From NCBI GenBank assembly GCA_017546125.1, contig JAFYXO010000028.1, forward strand, positions 49,206 through 113,205: DNA of 64,000 nucleotides, in the 5' to 3' direction. How positions within the stretch are numbered: the stretch's first letter is position 1; each line of letters begins with the position of its first letter. The DNA comes from Bacteroidales bacterium. Its GTDB lineage: Bacteria; Bacteroidota; Bacteroidia; Bacteroidales; UBA932. Shown one piece after another: positions 18,387 to 28,357 of this stretch. A model generated the notes under the pieces. The model did no database searches, was not told where the DNA came from, and worked only from the letters and a program-made list of their open reading frames with translations. Made by a program: the position numbers and the translations under genes.

Positions 18387-19388
18387 TCATTTTTTATGTG
18401 AATTTTTAAAAATAGCATACGCTTTGATGTAATCCTTATGATCTATTGCAGGCATCCCCATCAATGTGCGTCCCTCCTGCTTGATATTTCCGATTACACC
18501 TGTCTGGGCAGCCAGCATTGTCCTATTTGCTATGGTCAAATGCCCCGCTATACCCGCCTGACCGCCGATCATGCAGCTCTCGCCCACTTTAGTGGAGCCA
18601 GCTATACCTGCCTGACCCGCGATAACTGTATTTGCCCCTATCACTACATTGTGCGCTATCTGGACCAGATTGTCAAGCTTGACACCGCTTCCGATTACTG
18701 TAGCACCCATAGTTGCCCTGTCAATGGCAGTATTGGCACCCACCTCACAATTGTCCTCGATAATCACTATTCCTGTCTGCGGAATCTTCTTGTAGGTACC
18801 ATCCGCTGTCGGGGCGAAGCCGAATCCATCCGAGCCCACCACACAATTTGCATGTAGGATGCAGTTGTTTCCTATTTTACAACCCTGATAGATCTTTACC
18901 CCCGGATATAGGATAACATTGTCACCAATCTCCACATTGTCACCAATATAGACCTGTGGGTATATGTAACAATTTTTCCCCACTTTCGCCCTTTTTCCGA
19001 TATAGGTAAAAGGGGCACGGTATGTACCTCTCCCCACCTTTGCTGAAAAGGCTTTTGAATTGCGGGCAAAAACACTCCTGAGCCATGTAAACCTGTTTTT
19101 TGATTTCATGGCATTTAGCATATCGAGGAGTGACGCCACTGCCTCGTATGCGTTCTCCACTTTTATAAGGGTGGCAGAAACCTCCCCCTTTGGTTCGAAA
19201 GAACTGTTTATCAATATAATACTCGCTTTACAAGTATACAAATGGTGTTCATATTTAGGATTGGCCAAAAAGCACAAAGCACCCGGCTTGCCGCTCTCAA
19301 TTTTGGCCACAGATGACACTTTCACATTCTCATCACCGACTATCTCCCCGTGCACATAGTCAGCTATCTCTCTTGCAGTCACTTCCAT
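18387..19388 (-). CDS. lpxD: UDP-3-O-acylglucosamine N-acyltransferase LpxD
   Basis: 333 residues with an N-terminal uridine-binding domain (about 1-95), a left-handed beta-helix of hexapeptide repeats (105-290) and a C-terminal helix. The catalytic His is H246 in [10 protein letters not shown]. It adds the second hydroxyacyl chain to UDP-acyl-glucosamine. First gene of the lpx operon, 42 bp upstream of lpxC, divergent from rimP. A weak minus-strand -7 box TATCTTCG lies at 19418-19425. Confidence 0.96.
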   Translation of the reverse strand: MEVTAREIADYVHGEIVGDENVKVSSVAKIESGKPGALCFLANPKYEHHLYTCKASIILINSSFEPKGEVSATLIKVENAYEAVASLLDMLNAMKSKNRFTWLRSVFARNSKAFSAKVGRGTYRAPFTYIGKRAKVGKNCYIYPQVYIGDNVEIGDNVILYPGVKIYQGCKIGNNCILHANCVVGSDGFGFAPTADGTYKKIPQTGIVIIEDNCEVGANTAIDRATMGATVIGSGVKLDNLVQIAHNVVIGANTVIAGQAGIAGSTKVGESCMIGGQAGIAGHLTIANRTMLAAQTGVIGNIKQEGRTLMGMPAIDHKDYIKAYAIFKNSHKK

Positions 19389-19435
19389 AACTTCTACATT
19401 TATTTTGGTTATTTATGCGAAGATACGCAGTTTTT

Positions 19436-19466
19436 TTTGTAGATAATGCAAATATCTTTATTTTTG
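19436..19466 (+). promoter_or_regulatory. Promoter of rimP-nusA-infB
   Basis: A -33 TTTG at 19436-19439 and a -7 TATTTTTG at 19459-19466 with 19 bp between them fit the Bacteroidota consensus. Transcription would start near 19472, giving a leader of about 65 nt that contains the hairpin at 19493-19508. Confidence 0.75.
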
Positions 19467-19492
19467 CAGGTGAAAATGGATAAGAGGAAACG

Positions 19493-19508
19493 GGGGACAT
19501 CAGTCCCC
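19493..19508 (+). promoter_or_regulatory. Leader hairpin before rimP, possible attenuator
   Basis: GGGGAC and GTCCCC form a perfect 6-bp GC-rich stem around ATCA, followed by TTATTTATTA. The position in the leader suggests attenuation, but the T tract is interrupted, so it could also be only an mRNA 5' structure. Confidence 0.4.
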
Positions 19509-19536
19509 TTATTTATTATCCCAAAACGAACCGATT

Positions 19537-19788
19537 ATGATAGAAAAAAGTGTAATAGAAGAGCTTGTCGCTCAGTATATGATTGACAACCAACTTGAGT
19601 TGGTAGAGGTAAAGGTCAACAAGGTCAACAACATCAAAGTGTTCTTTGATGCACCAGGCAGATCAGTAAATATCGACGACTGCGTTAAATTGAGCAGATT
19701 TATCGAGAGCGGCTTAGACAGAGACAAGGAGGATTTCTCCCTTATGGTCAGTTCATCAGGAAAAGAAAAAAACATTAACGAAGAATAA
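19537..19788 (+). CDS. rimP: Short RimP-like ribosome maturation factor (N-terminal domain only)
   Basis: 83 residues. The sequence matches the RimP N-terminal domain (KNNLELVEV-like start, NIDDCVKLSRFIESGLDR, then DFSLMVSSSG). RimP is normally about 150 residues, with an N-terminal alpha/beta domain and a C-terminal SH3-like domain. Here the protein stops right after the N-terminal domain with KEKNINEE and two stop codons in a row, and nusA begins 5 bp later, so no remnant of the C-terminal domain is left. Position ahead of nusA-infB is the standard location and supports the identity. RimP assists 30S subunit maturation; whether this short form is active is unknown. Confidence 0.8.
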   Translation: MIEKSVIEELVAQYMIDNQLELVEVKVNKVNNIKVFFDAPGRSVNIDDCVKLSRFIESGLDRDKEDFSLMVSSSGKEKNINEE

Positions 19789-19793
19789 TAAAG

Positions 19794-21023
19794 ATGGAAG
19801 GTTTAAACCTAATCAGCACATTTGCTGAATTCAAGGAGCTTAAAAACATTGACAGGCCCACAATGATGAGTGTTTTGGAGGACATTTTCCGCACTCAGCT
19901 AGCTAGAATGTATGGCAGTTCAGACAATTTCGACATCATCATCAATATCGACAAAGGTGACTTCGAGATTTGGAGAAACAGAACTGTAGTAGAAGAGGTG
20001 GAAGATCCCAATACCCAGATCTCACTTGAGGATGTACACAAAATCGACTCAAGCTACGAGGTGGGTGAAGAGTTCGCTGAAGAGATCAAACTATCTGACT
20101 TCGGCCGTAGAGGTATCTTGAATCTACGCCAGAATCTTTCAGGTAGAATCATGGATATCGAGAAAGCTAACCTATACAACAAATACCGCGACAAAATCGG
20201 CGACATCTTCGGTGGCGAGGTTTATCAGGTATGGAAAAAAGAGGTTCTTGTTATGGACGAAGAGGGTAATGAACTTATCCTCCCTAAGACAGAACAGATC
20301 CCTTCTGATTTCTTCAGAAAAGGTGACACTATCAAAGCTGTCATCTCAAATGTGGAGATGAGAAACAACAACCCTGTAATCACCCTTTCTCGTACTGCTC
20401 CATCTTTCTTGGAGAGATTGTTCGAGCAGGAGGTTCCTGAGATCTACGACGGTCTTATCACCATCAAGAAAGTGGTACGTATCCCTGGTGACAGAGCTAA
20501 AGTGGCTGTAGAGTCTTACGATGAGAGAATCGACCCTGTAGGAGCTTGCGTAGGTGTTAAAGGTTCACGTATCCACGGCATCGTTCGCGAACTTAGAAAC
20601 GAGAACATTGACGTTATCAACTGGACTTCAAACACCCAACTTCTTATCCAAAGAGCACTCAGCCCTGCAAAAATCTCTTCAATCAAGATCAACGAAGAGG
20701 AGAAGAGCATCGGCGTATACCTAAAACCATCAGAGGTATCTTTGGCTATCGGTAAAGGTGGTAGCAACATCAAACTTGCAGGTCAGCTTGCTGGTTATGA
20801 GATCGACGTATTCAGAGAGATCGACGAAGAGGAAGAGGACGTGATGCTTACAGAGTTCTCTGACGAGATCGACCAATGGATCATCGATGCACTTAAAGGT
20901 ATCGGCTGCGATACAGCCAAGAGTGTATTGGCTCTCCCTGTAAACGAGTTGGTAAAAAGAGCTGACTTGGAAGAGGAGACAGTAATCGAAGTGCAAAGGA
21001 TACTTCGTGCAGAATTTGAATAA
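19794..21023 (+). CDS. nusA: Transcription termination/antitermination factor NusA
   Basis: 409 residues: RNA-polymerase-binding N-terminal domain (about 1-125), S1 domain (about 130-205), two KH domains (GVKGSRIHGIVRELRNE and later AIGKGGSNIKLAGQL) and a short acidic-linked C-terminal helix region (QWIIDALKGIGCDTAKSV). It binds RNA polymerase and nascent RNA to control pausing and termination. Located 5 bp after rimP and 30 bp before infB. Confidence 0.97.
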   Translation: MEGLNLISTFAEFKELKNIDRPTMMSVLEDIFRTQLARMYGSSDNFDIIINIDKGDFEIWRNRTVVEEVEDPNTQISLEDVHKIDSSYEVGEEFAEEIKLSDFGRRGILNLRQNLSGRIMDIEKANLYNKYRDKIGDIFGGEVYQVWKKEVLVMDEEGNELILPKTEQIPSDFFRKGDTIKAVISNVEMRNNNPVITLSRTAPSFLERLFEQEVPEIYDGLITIKKVVRIPGDRAKVAVESYDERIDPVGACVGVKGSRIHGIVRELRNENIDVINWTSNTQLLIQRALSPAKISSIKINEEEKSIGVYLKPSEVSLAIGKGGSNIKLAGQLAGYEIDVFREIDEEEEDVMLTEFSDEIDQWIIDALKGIGCDTAKSVLALPVNELVKRADLEEETVIEVQRILRAEFE

Positions 21024-21040
21024 TAGTAACAATTAAATAT

Positions 21041-21047
21041 CGGGAGG
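21041..21047 (+). promoter_or_regulatory. Strong Shine-Dalgarno before infB
   Basis: CGGGAGG lies 7 bp before the ATG at 21054. Such clear Shine-Dalgarno sequences are uncommon in Bacteroidota and it fixes the infB start. Confidence 0.65.
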
Positions 21048-21053
21048 ACTATA

Positions 21054-23900
21054 ATGACGGGAAAAGAAAACATCAGAATAAACAAAGTAGTAAAGGACTT
21101 CAACATCGGAATGGGTACCCTTGTGGAATTCCTTAAGAAGAAAGGGTTTGAAATCGACGCGACACCAAACGCCAAGATATCACCTGAAGCATTTGATTTG
21201 GTTGCCAAAGAGTTTGGCAAGGAACAGATCATCAAGGAACAATCTAAAAAAGTAGCTATCAAGATCAAAGAGATCACCGAGAAAGAGACTAAAAAAGATA
21301 ACCTTGAGGAGGAACACGTACAAGAGGTTCTCATCAAAAGCAATACAGTATCTGCTACTGCACCAGCTCCTACTCCTGCACCTGCACCTGCACCTGCACC
21401 TGCGGCTAAAGAGGAGCCTAAGGCAGAGGTTAAACCAGAACCTGTCGCAGAGCCTGTTGTAGAGGTAAAACCAGCAGCAGCCGAACCAAAAGAGGAACAA
21501 AAAAGAAACGAGGTGAAGATTATTGGCAGAATCGATCTCACCCCTAAAAAGAAAGAGCAGCCAAAGCCAGCTCCAGCTCCTGCACCTGCACCTAAACCTG
21601 CTCCAGCTCCAACTCCGAAGCCGGCCACTACACCCAAATCTGAGCCACAGGTAACTCCCGAACCTGCAAAAGAGATAGAGCATGTTGCAATTAAGGTGGA
21701 AAAACTATCCGGTCCCGTTATTAAAGACAAGATTGACCTGTCGGTCTTCAACAGCGGCGGCAAAAAGTCTTCTTCAAACAACAACAATGAAGAGAAGAAG
21801 AAAGACAAGAGGGCGAGAATCCACAACCACCGCGAGAAGATAGATATCTCAAAAGATGGCAAGAAGGGTGAAAACAAACATCCTAACCATGGGCAGAAAC
21901 CTAACCACGGTGCACCTGCTCACGGACAGGTAAACCCTCAAAGCCAAAACAAGAAAAACAAGAAAGAGAGATTCAAACCTGTACACGTCGAAATCGACGA
22001 GGATGAAATCCAAAAACAAATTAAAGAGACCTATGCAAGAATGACTGAGGACAAGGGTAAAACCAAAGGTTCTAAGCATAGAAGAGAGAAGAGGGAACTC
22101 TACTCACAAAAAATGCAGGAGGAGAATGAATTGAGAGAGATGACAAGCAACGTTCTTCAAGTTACCGAGTTTGTAACTGCAAACGAACTTGCCATCATGA
22201 TGAACAACACCCCTGTAACCAAAGTCATTGAGGCTTGTATGAGTCTTGGTATGATGGTTTCTATCAACCAGAGACTTGATGCTGAGACACTTGTACTTGT
22301 TGCCGAAGAGTTCGGTTACAAAATCGAGTTTGTAACAGCTGAGATCAAAGAGGCCATCCAGGAAGAGGAGGACAAAGAGGAAGATATGGTTGAGAGACCA
22401 CCTATCATCACTGTGATGGGTCACGTAGACCACGGTAAAACCTCACTTCTTGACTATATCCGTAAGGCAAACGTTATCGCCGGTGAGGCCGGTGGTATCA
22501 CCCAGCACATCGGTGCATACAACGTTACACTTCCTAACGGACGCCGTATCGCATTCCTTGATACCCCTGGTCACGAGGCGTTTACAGCTATGCGTGCCAG
22601 AGGTGCCAAAATCACAGACTTGGTTATCATCATCATCGCAGCTGACGACGCTATCATGCCTCAAACCATCGAGGCTATCAACCACGCTCAGGCTGCAGGT
22701 GTTCCAATGGTGTTCGCCATCAACAAGATCGACAAGCCGGGCGCTTACCCTGACAAGATCAGAGAGCAGCTTGCAAATATGAACATCCTTGTAGAGGACT
22801 GGGGCGGCAAATACCAATGCCAGGAGATCTCTGCAAAACAGGGTCTCAATGTAGATTTGCTACTTGACAAAGTTCTTCTTGAGGCAGACCTTCTCGAACT
22901 TAAAGCCAACCCTAACAAGAAAGCTAAAGGTTCTATCATCGAGTCATCACTTGACAAAGGTCGTGGTTTCCTTGCCACCATTATGGTTCAGGCCGGAACA
23001 CTACGCGTTGGTGATGTAATGTTGAGCGGCAGCTACTGCGGTAAGATCAAAGCGATGTTCAACGAGAGGGGACAGAAGATTACCGAAGCTGGTCCATCAA
23101 CCCCTGTATCAGTACTTGGTTTGAATGGCGCACCTACTGCAGGTGAGGTATTCAATGTGATGAATGATGAGAAAGAGGCACGCGACTTGGCTAACAAGAG
23201 AGAGCAGCTTCTCCGTATCCAAGGTCTCAGAACCCAGAAACACATCACACTTGAAGAGATCGGTCGCCGTATCGCCATCGGTAACTTCCAGGAGCTTAAC
23301 ATCATCGTCAAAGGTGACGTGGACGGCTCTATCGAGGCACTTTCTGATTCACTTATCAAACTCTCTACCGAAGAGATTCACGTTAATGTCATCCACAAAG
23401 CTGTAGGTGCCATCTCTGAATCTGACGTACTTTTGGCAGCTGCATCCAACGCAATTATCATCGGTTTCCAGGTTCGTCCTACCGGCGGTTCAAGAAAACT
23501 TGCCGAGAAAGAGGGTATTGAGATCAGACTTTACTCTATCATCTACGATGCAATCAACGAAGTGAAGAGCGGTATCGAAGGTATGCTTGCTCCAGAGGAG
23601 AAAGAGGAGGTTACAGCTACTGCAGAGGTTCGTGAGACATTCAAGATCTCTAAAGTGGGTACCATCGCAGGTTGTATGGTGAAAGAGGGTAAACTTACCA
23701 GAACAGCAAGTGTCCGTATCATCCGTGATGGTATCGTGGTTTACACAGGTTCACTAGGCTCACTCAAACGCTTTAAAGATGATGTTAAAGAGGTGGCAAC
23801 AGGTTACGATTGCGGTCTTAACATCGAAGGATACAACGACATCAAAGTGGGTGACGTGGTAGAGGCTTACGAAATCGTGAAGATCAAGAGGAAACTATAG
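21054..23900 (+). CDS. infB: Translation initiation factor IF-2
   Basis: 948 residues. IF2_N subdomain (about 5-55), a long disordered linker with Ala-Pro repeats (about 100-215) and a Lys/Asn/His-rich basic stretch (230-330), a second IF2_N (about 375-425), then the GTPase domain with G1 GHVDHGKT, G3 DTPGHEAF and G4 NKID, and the C-terminal tRNA-binding domains. It brings fMet-tRNA to the 30S subunit. The stop overlaps the convergent doxX-like gene by 6 bp. Linker length is in the usual range for this phylum. Confidence 0.97.
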   Translation: MTGKENIRINKVVKDFNIGMGTLVEFLKKKGFEIDATPNAKISPEAFDLVAKEFGKEQIIKEQSKKVAIKIKEITEKETKKDNLEEEHVQEVLIKSNTVSATAPAPTPAPAPAPAPAAKEEPKAEVKPEPVAEPVVEVKPAAAEPKEEQKRNEVKIIGRIDLTPKKKEQPKPAPAPAPAPKPAPAPTPKPATTPKSEPQVTPEPAKEIEHVAIKVEKLSGPVIKDKIDLSVFNSGGKKSSSNNNNEEKKKDKRARIHNHREKIDISKDGKKGENKHPNHGQKPNHGAPAHGQVNPQSQNKKNKKERFKPVHVEIDEDEIQKQIKETYARMTEDKGKTKGSKHRREKRELYSQKMQEENELREMTSNVLQVTEFVTANELAIMMNNTPVTKVIEACMSLGMMVSINQRLDAETLVLVAEEFGYKIEFVTAEIKEAIQEEEDKEEDMVERPPIITVMGHVDHGKTSLLDYIRKANVIAGEAGGITQHIGAYNVTLPNGRRIAFLDTPGHEAFTAMRARGAKITDLVIIIIAADDAIMPQTIEAINHAQAAGVPMVFAINKIDKPGAYPDKIREQLANMNILVEDWGGKYQCQEISAKQGLNVDLLLDKVLLEADLLELKANPNKKAKGSIIESSLDKGRGFLATIMVQAGTLRVGDVMLSGSYCGKIKAMFNERGQKITEAGPSTPVSVLGLNGAPTAGEVFNVMNDEKEARDLANKREQLLRIQGLRTQKHITLEEIGRRIAIGNFQELNIIVKGDVDGSIEALSDSLIKLSTEEIHVNVIHKAVGAISESDVLLAAASNAIIIGFQVRPTGGSRKLAEKEGIEIRLYSIIYDAINEVKSGIEGMLAPEEKEEVTATAEVRETFKISKVGTIAGCMVKEGKLTRTASVRIIRDGIVVYTGSLGSLKRFKDDVKEVATGYDCGLNIEGYNDIKVGDVVEAYEIVKIKRKL

Positions 23901-25157
23901 CCTGGAGCTTTCAGCTCTGAGCATCCTCATCCTCTTGAGTGAGACCATTTTACAGAAATATCTAATAACGGCTATAGAGGCCAGTAGAACAACAATTGAT
24001 ATCTCGTATATCAGTTGTTGTTTTATTACATCATATATCATAACCTCATCAAAATCCTTACTCAACACTGAGAGGTCATCCTCGGGAGAGAGCCCTTGTC
24101 TGGACCATTTCTTCACGATAAATGCACTATTGATGTATAGGAAACCACCATTCGACCTGTGAACGGCAATAGCGGTCTTGTAGTCAGTATAACCCACCTC
24201 AAATCTCTCCTCAACATCTGCACCCAGAACAGATTTGGTCTCCTCAGGAGTGGAGGCCACAAGGAGCCATAGCTCTCCACCTTCTGACTCCACCCTCTCC
24301 CTCAACATATTTACCTTCATCCAATTCTCATCAGAATAGAACTCATCCAAATCGTAGATATTGCAGATCATAATCGGCGTATCCAACGTGATGAGAGTAT
24401 CTGTCACATATTGCCCCTGGCTGTTGGTGACATAAAACTCGAATGGAGCATCGTCGGAGGCATCAGACACATCTACCGACTCCACAAAGTTCCATGTGGT
24501 ATCGGGGAGATTGTCAAGCGAGAATTCCTGCTTCACCCCATCCTTTTCATAGACAAACATTGTCTCAAAATTCCTCCCTTCAGCGGCATCTGAGAGCTCG
24601 ACAGCGATATCTGTACCCACTTTGAAATCTGTAAATTCGACCACCGGCATCCTCACATACGAGACAATACTGAATCCAAGCGCTATCAGACCATATATGG
24701 AGATAAAGAGCCACTCTGCAAATACAGATGAGTCTCTCCTGAAACTCTTTCTCTGAATAAATATAGGAATGACACAGATCAGCAGAATTATATTCTTGAA
24801 GAAAGTCTCACCATGAGTCAAAGAGGCCGCCTCACCGAAACATCCGCAATCCTGTATAGGCTCATATATAAGCAGCAGAAAGGAGACAATAGTGAAGAAA
24901 ACCATCATCACCAAAGCTGCTATGGTGGCCTCCCTCATCCTCATCCTCATCAGGATGGCAACACCCACCAGGAACTCCAGTAGCGACAATACCACTCCGA
25001 TAAATACCCTCATAAAGGAGAGGAAATCGAAGTTTATGATGTTCAGATACTCCTGAATAACCAGTCCTGTACCCACAGGATCTATCAGTTTGACAAATCC
25101 CGAAAAGATGAATGTCAAACCAAAAATAAGCCTCACTATGACCAACTGATGCTTCAT
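23895..25157 (-). CDS. DoxX/MauE-like membrane protein of the BT_3928 type
   Basis: 420 residues. Four membrane helices in the first 165 residues, including [20 protein letters not shown] and the DCGCFGE Cys motif typical of MauE-like redox membrane proteins, then a soluble region of about 200 residues and a final TM helix near 380-400. The N-terminal part belongs to the DoxX/MauE group, which supports disulfide or quinone-linked redox reactions. The soluble region might be thioredoxin-like but shows no CxxC. Its start overlaps the tmk stop by 4 bp, so it is translated from the tmk transcript. Confidence 0.75.
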   Translation of the reverse strand: MKHQLVIVRLIFGLTFIFSGFVKLIDPVGTGLVIQEYLNIINFDFLSFMRVFIGVVLSLLEFLVGVAILMRMRMREATIAALVMMVFFTIVSFLLLIYEPIQDCGCFGEAASLTHGETFFKNIILLICVIPIFIQRKSFRRDSSVFAEWLFISIYGLIALGFSIVSYVRMPVVEFTDFKVGTDIAVELSDAAEGRNFETMFVYEKDGVKQEFSLDNLPDTTWNFVESVDVSDASDDAPFEFYVTNSQGQYVTDTLITLDTPIMICNIYDLDEFYSDENWMKVNMLRERVESEGGELWLLVASTPEETKSVLGADVEERFEVGYTDYKTAIAVHRSNGGFLYINSAFIVKKWSRQGLSPEDDLSVLSKDFDEVMIYDVIKQQLIYEISIVVLLASIAVIRYFCKMVSLKRMRMLRAESSRL

Positions 25158-25831
25158 AGCACTCTGTCAATCTCAGATTTTATCTTGGCGAAGATGGAGT
25201 CTGCAGGGAGCATATTGCCCTCATCATCAGAGCAGTCAATCCTCTTGAAACTGTCATCCTTATCACATTGGGCAAGATATACATTTCTCACACGCACCTG
25301 GAAGTTGATGTCGGCTTCATGGATATCTGATTTCCCTTTAAGGTACTCCCTGTCATCACCTTCACGCACCTCGGAAAGTTTGGAAGAGACAAATCCGATA
25401 GGGACATCCAGAAATATATTGATATCGGGTCTTGGGATCCCAAAATCCTCATATTCCGATTTAAAGATCCAGTCTCTCAGTTCTTCTGCCCTGGACTGGT
25501 CATCCATCTTGGCGCACTGGAAGGCTATGTTCGAATAGACATATCTGTCAAAAAGGACCACATCACCCGCTGCAAGCCACTCTCTCACCATCTTGGAAGC
25601 ATCCCTCCTGTCCTCAGCATAAAGGAGTGCCACCAACATAGGGTCCACCTGATTGATGTCACCGAAATCCCCTCTGAGGAATTTTGCGATCATCTCACCC
25701 ACCACAGGTGCATCAAATCTGGGAAAATGGAGATATTTCAACTCCTTCCCCTTAGATACGATATACTCTTTTAGCTTTTTGACTTGTGTAGATTTTCCTG
25801 CTCCGTCGAGCCCTTCCAAAACTATAAGCAT
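25154..25831 (-). CDS. tmk: Thymidylate kinase
   Basis: 225 residues. P-loop EGLDGAGKST at 6-15 and the DRYVYSN motif are diagnostic. It phosphorylates dTMP to dTDP. The gene is slightly longer than the common 205-215 residues because of a C-terminal extension ending [10 protein letters not shown]. It is divergent from folP and shares its stop/start with the DoxX/MauE-like gene (4-bp overlap). Confidence 0.95.
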   Translation of the reverse strand: MLIVLEGLDGAGKSTQVKKLKEYIVSKGKELKYLHFPRFDAPVVGEMIAKFLRGDFGDINQVDPMLVALLYAEDRRDASKMVREWLAAGDVVLFDRYVYSNIAFQCAKMDDQSRAEELRDWIFKSEYEDFGIPRPDINIFLDVPIGFVSSKLSEVREGDDREYLKGKSDIHEADINFQVRVRNVYLAQCDKDDSFKRIDCSDDEGNMLPADSIFAKIKSEIDRVL

Positions 25832-25843
25832 GGTAAAATGTAT

Positions 25844-25851
25844 TATATTTG
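25844..25851 (+). promoter_or_regulatory. -7 box of folP
   Basis: TATATTTG fits the TAnnTTTG consensus, 40 bp before the folP ATG. No convincing -33 box is visible. A TAATTTTG on the opposite strand (25867-25874) could serve tmk. Confidence 0.5.
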
Positions 25852-25891
25852 TGTGCGCATTTGGGACAAAATTAAGATTTTTAAAGGGAAT

Positions 25892-26683
25892 ATGGAACAG
25901 CAGAAGGTAAAAATTATGGGGATTATCAATATCACTGAAGACTCTTTCTTCAGCGGTTCAAGGGTATCCACCATAGGAGAGATAAAATCACGCATCTCGC
26001 AGATGGTAACTGAAGGTGCAGATATTCTCGATTTCGGAGCTTGCTCCACCCGTCCCGGCTCCACCCCTATTCCGCAGGAAGAGGAGTGGCAGCGTATCGC
26101 TCTGGCTCTTGAGGGCTACGCCCAATACTTGGGCGAAGGTGGCACCCCTGCACAAATCTCCATCGACACTTTCCGTAGCGACATTGTCCGATGGACATAC
26201 CAGAAGATAGGTCCATTCATGGTCAATGACATCTCTGCCGGGGAAGATGACAGCCAAATGCTCAAGAGTGTCGGAGAGCTTGGGCTGAAATATATTGCCA
26301 TGCACAAGAGGGGGACACCCGAAAATATGCAGCAGCACTGTGATTATGACGACCTCGTGGGGGATATAATAAGGTATTTCAAGGGTTTCGGCATCAGGGC
26401 GAAAGAGGCCGGAATCCGTGATTGGGTCCTCGATCCGGGATTCGGATTCTCAAAAACCATCGATCAGAACTACCAATTGCTTGAGGAACTTGACAGGTTC
26501 AAAGTCCTCGGGAGGGAGATACTTGTGGGTATCTCACGCAAAAGCTTCATCTACCGCAAGCTCGGCATCACCCCCGAAGAGGCACTCCCTGAAACCACCA
26601 GACTCCACCGTCTGGCCATTGCCCGCGGGGCAGATATCCTCCGCGTCCACGATGTCGCCGCAGCGAAAGCACTCATCCTGTAA
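25892..26683 (+). CDS. folP: Dihydropteroate synthase
   Basis: 263 residues from ATG at 25892; the frame is open further upstream but the extra residues are not part of the family and overlap the promoter. Motifs NITEDSFFSGSR, DFGACSTRPGS and DPGFGFSKT are those that bind pterin pyrophosphate and p-aminobenzoate. It makes dihydropteroate in folate synthesis and is the target of sulfonamides. AAAGGG lies 6-12 bp before the start. Single gene, divergent from tmk, followed by the regulatory region of the exporter cluster. Confidence 0.96.
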   Translation: MEQQKVKIMGIINITEDSFFSGSRVSTIGEIKSRISQMVTEGADILDFGACSTRPGSTPIPQEEEWQRIALALEGYAQYLGEGGTPAQISIDTFRSDIVRWTYQKIGPFMVNDISAGEDDSQMLKSVGELGLKYIAMHKRGTPENMQQHCDYDDLVGDIIRYFKGFGIRAKEAGIRDWVLDPGFGFSKTIDQNYQLLEELDRFKVLGREILVGISRKSFIYRKLGITPEEALPETTRLHRLAIARGADILRVHDVAAAKALIL

Positions 26684-26705
26684 GAAAACCAGGCATTGTA
26701 CGAAT

Positions 26706-26743
26706 TGTAAGGTTCCTTTACAGATGTGTAAAGAAATCTTACA
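26706..26743 (+). promoter_or_regulatory. Two tandem TGTAA-N7-TTACA dyads upstream of tolC (probable NtrC-type enhancer)
   Basis: Site 1 is 26706-26722 and site 2 is 26727-26743; both read TGTAA, seven bases, TTACA and they start exactly 21 bp (two helical turns) apart. Site 2 starts 73 bp before the -24 GG at 26800. Relative to a start near 26825 the centres fall near -111 and -90, where NtrC-family activators usually bind. The same arrangement recurs at 32746-32783. Confidence 0.7.
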
Positions 26744-26798
26744 CTTTTCATTATACTCTAAAACCACAAACCTCTGATATACAAAACATTTGACCCTT

Positions 26799-26814
26799 TG
26801 GCCCGAATGTGGCA
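26799..26814 (+). promoter_or_regulatory. Sigma-54 promoter of the tolC operon
   Basis: TGGCCCGAATGTGGCA has the invariant GG (26800-26801) and GC (26812-26813) with exactly 10 bp between them and agrees well with the consensus TGGCAC-N5-TTGCA. Predicted start near 26825 favours the ATG at 26841 for tolC. Confidence 0.65.
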
Positions 26815-26840
26815 CAGTCTAAGGGCAAATGACAATTTGT

Positions 26841-28205
26841 ATGAAGGTTAGTAAAATAATAATTATTGCTTCGGCTCTTTTGGCGGCATCCTTTCTTACC
26901 GCTTATGGCGAGAACAGGATGTCTCTCAAAGAGTGTATGGAATACGCCATCTCCAACTCCACAAAGATAAGGATTCAGCAGGCAGACAATGATGATGCAC
27001 GAGTATCGAGAAGGGAGGCCATAATGCAGGCCTTCACACCATCTGTAGAGGGTGGTGTCTATGCCTACTCGAATTTCGGCCGATCAGTGGACCCTGAAAC
27101 CAATACCTACATCTCGACTGCCTCTTTCAACAACAGCTACTCCATCTCTGCTGGAATCCAGCTATTCAACGGCTTCCAGGCTGTAAACAATATGAAGATC
27201 ACCAAAACAGCCGTCCTGATGGGTGTAGAGAAGGAGAAACAACTCGAGGATGAAATTTGCCTCGCTACTATGGAGGCCTATTACAATGTGGCCTACTATT
27301 CAGAACTGGTGCTGATCATCCAGGCTCAGGTAGAGACAGCACAAGGGGCATTGCGTCGCGCACAGAGGGAGGAGGAACTTGGCCGCAAGGGCCACGCTGA
27401 TGTAGTCCAGATGGCAGCAGACCTTGCAGACAGGGAATACCAGCTTATCAATACCCAAAACAGGTTGGCAGATGCATATATTACACTGAAAGACATTATG
27501 TTCTTCCCTATAGACGAGGAGCTGCTGATTGATTTGCAGGAGGTGGAAAAATGGGAGCCTATGGCTGGTGCTGTATTGGGCGAAGAGCCCGGAAGCATCG
27601 TGACCAAGGCCAAAGAGAGTCTTCCCTCTGCCATTATTGCCCAAGGGGCAATGGACAATGCCAGACTCGACCTCACCACTGCCAAGTGGAGAGTCGCACC
27701 ACGCCTCTCTCTACATGGAGGATGGTCCACTAGCTACTATTCGTACCCCGGCACTGCCGGATATGTACCCACCCCTTTCGGCACCCAATTCAAAAACAAT
27801 GGAGGTGAATATGTGCAGCTTTCACTTTCGATCCCCATATTCGACAGGCTCTCACGCCATTCGAACATACAGAGAAAGAAAAATGCTTACGCAAGGGCCT
27901 CTGCACAATATGATCAGACCATGCAGCAAATAGAAGCTGAAGTTCTTCGAGCTGTTGCTGACCGCAATGGTGCATCTGCCGCCTATGCCCAGTCATATAA
28001 AAGGGCGGCCGTACAGAAAGAAGCTTTTGCCCTCAACCAGAAGAAGTTTGAGCAAGGGCTCATCTCCCCTATAGAGTATCAGACTTCGTCCAATAATCTG
28101 CTCAACGCACAGGCAGAGAAGTTAAATGCCCTCCTTCAGTTCCTCATCAAGAAGAGTGTTGTGGCATATTATCAGGGGGTATCATATATTCAACAGGAAT
28201 TTTAA
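26841..28205 (+). CDS. TolC-family outer-membrane efflux protein
   Basis: 454 residues from ATG at 26841; an ATG at 26829 lies only 4 bp after the predicted transcription start and is less likely. A signal peptide (about 1-22, ending AYG) is followed by two OEP repeats with long coiled-coil helices, including MSLKECMEYAISNS near the N-terminus and FEQGLISPIEYQT in the second repeat, as is typical of TolC proteins. It forms the outer-membrane channel of the tripartite exporter. First gene of tolC-hlyD-permease A, with a sigma-54 promoter and enhancer upstream. Substrate unknown. Confidence 0.9.
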   Translation: MKVSKIIIIASALLAASFLTAYGENRMSLKECMEYAISNSTKIRIQQADNDDARVSRREAIMQAFTPSVEGGVYAYSNFGRSVDPETNTYISTASFNNSYSISAGIQLFNGFQAVNNMKITKTAVLMGVEKEKQLEDEICLATMEAYYNVAYYSELVLIIQAQVETAQGALRRAQREEELGRKGHADVVQMAADLADREYQLINTQNRLADAYITLKDIMFFPIDEELLIDLQEVEKWEPMAGAVLGEEPGSIVTKAKESLPSAIIAQGAMDNARLDLTTAKWRVAPRLSLHGGWSTSYYSYPGTAGYVPTPFGTQFKNNGGEYVQLSLSIPIFDRLSRHSNIQRKKNAYARASAQYDQTMQQIEAEVLRAVADRNGASAAYAQSYKRAAVQKEAFALNQKKFEQGLISPIEYQTSSNNLLNAQAEKLNALLQFLIKKSVVAYYQGVSYIQQEF

Positions 28206-28207
28206 TG

Positions 28208-28324
28208 GCTAACAATGTTTTGGTTCAAAATAATCTCCGCTTCGCTTCGCCCTCCCACCTACGGTGGGCCCCTCCCTCTAGTGCCGAGGGCGGCAAATCA
28301 TTTTGAATTCAAAACATCATTAGC
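28208..28324. repeat. Nested inverted-repeat element between tolC and the adaptor gene
   Basis: AT-rich outer arms (28208-28234 and 28297-28324, about 27 bp, few mismatches) enclose a GC-rich core with CCCACC-TAC-GGTGGG (28254-28268), a CGCCCTC/GAGGGCG pair (28248-28254 and 28286-28292) and TGCCG/CGGCA (28282-28295). It fills most of the 152-bp gap inside an otherwise tight operon. It could be a MITE- or REP-like repeat or an mRNA-stabilising or partial-termination structure. Confidence 0.6.
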
Positions 28325-28357
28325 TCAAATTATAAGAGTTAAAAAACATTAAAAGAT

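Noticed and set aside
21180..21683. 167-codon Arg/Cys/Trp-rich frame antisense to infB
   Set aside because: Explained by the complement of Ala/Pro/Glu codons of the IF-2 linker.
20795..21877. 360-codon open frame on the minus strand across nusA/infB
   Set aside because: It is the complement of the nusA end and the Ala-Pro linker of IF-2; composition is low-complexity Ser/Phe/Gly and matches no family.
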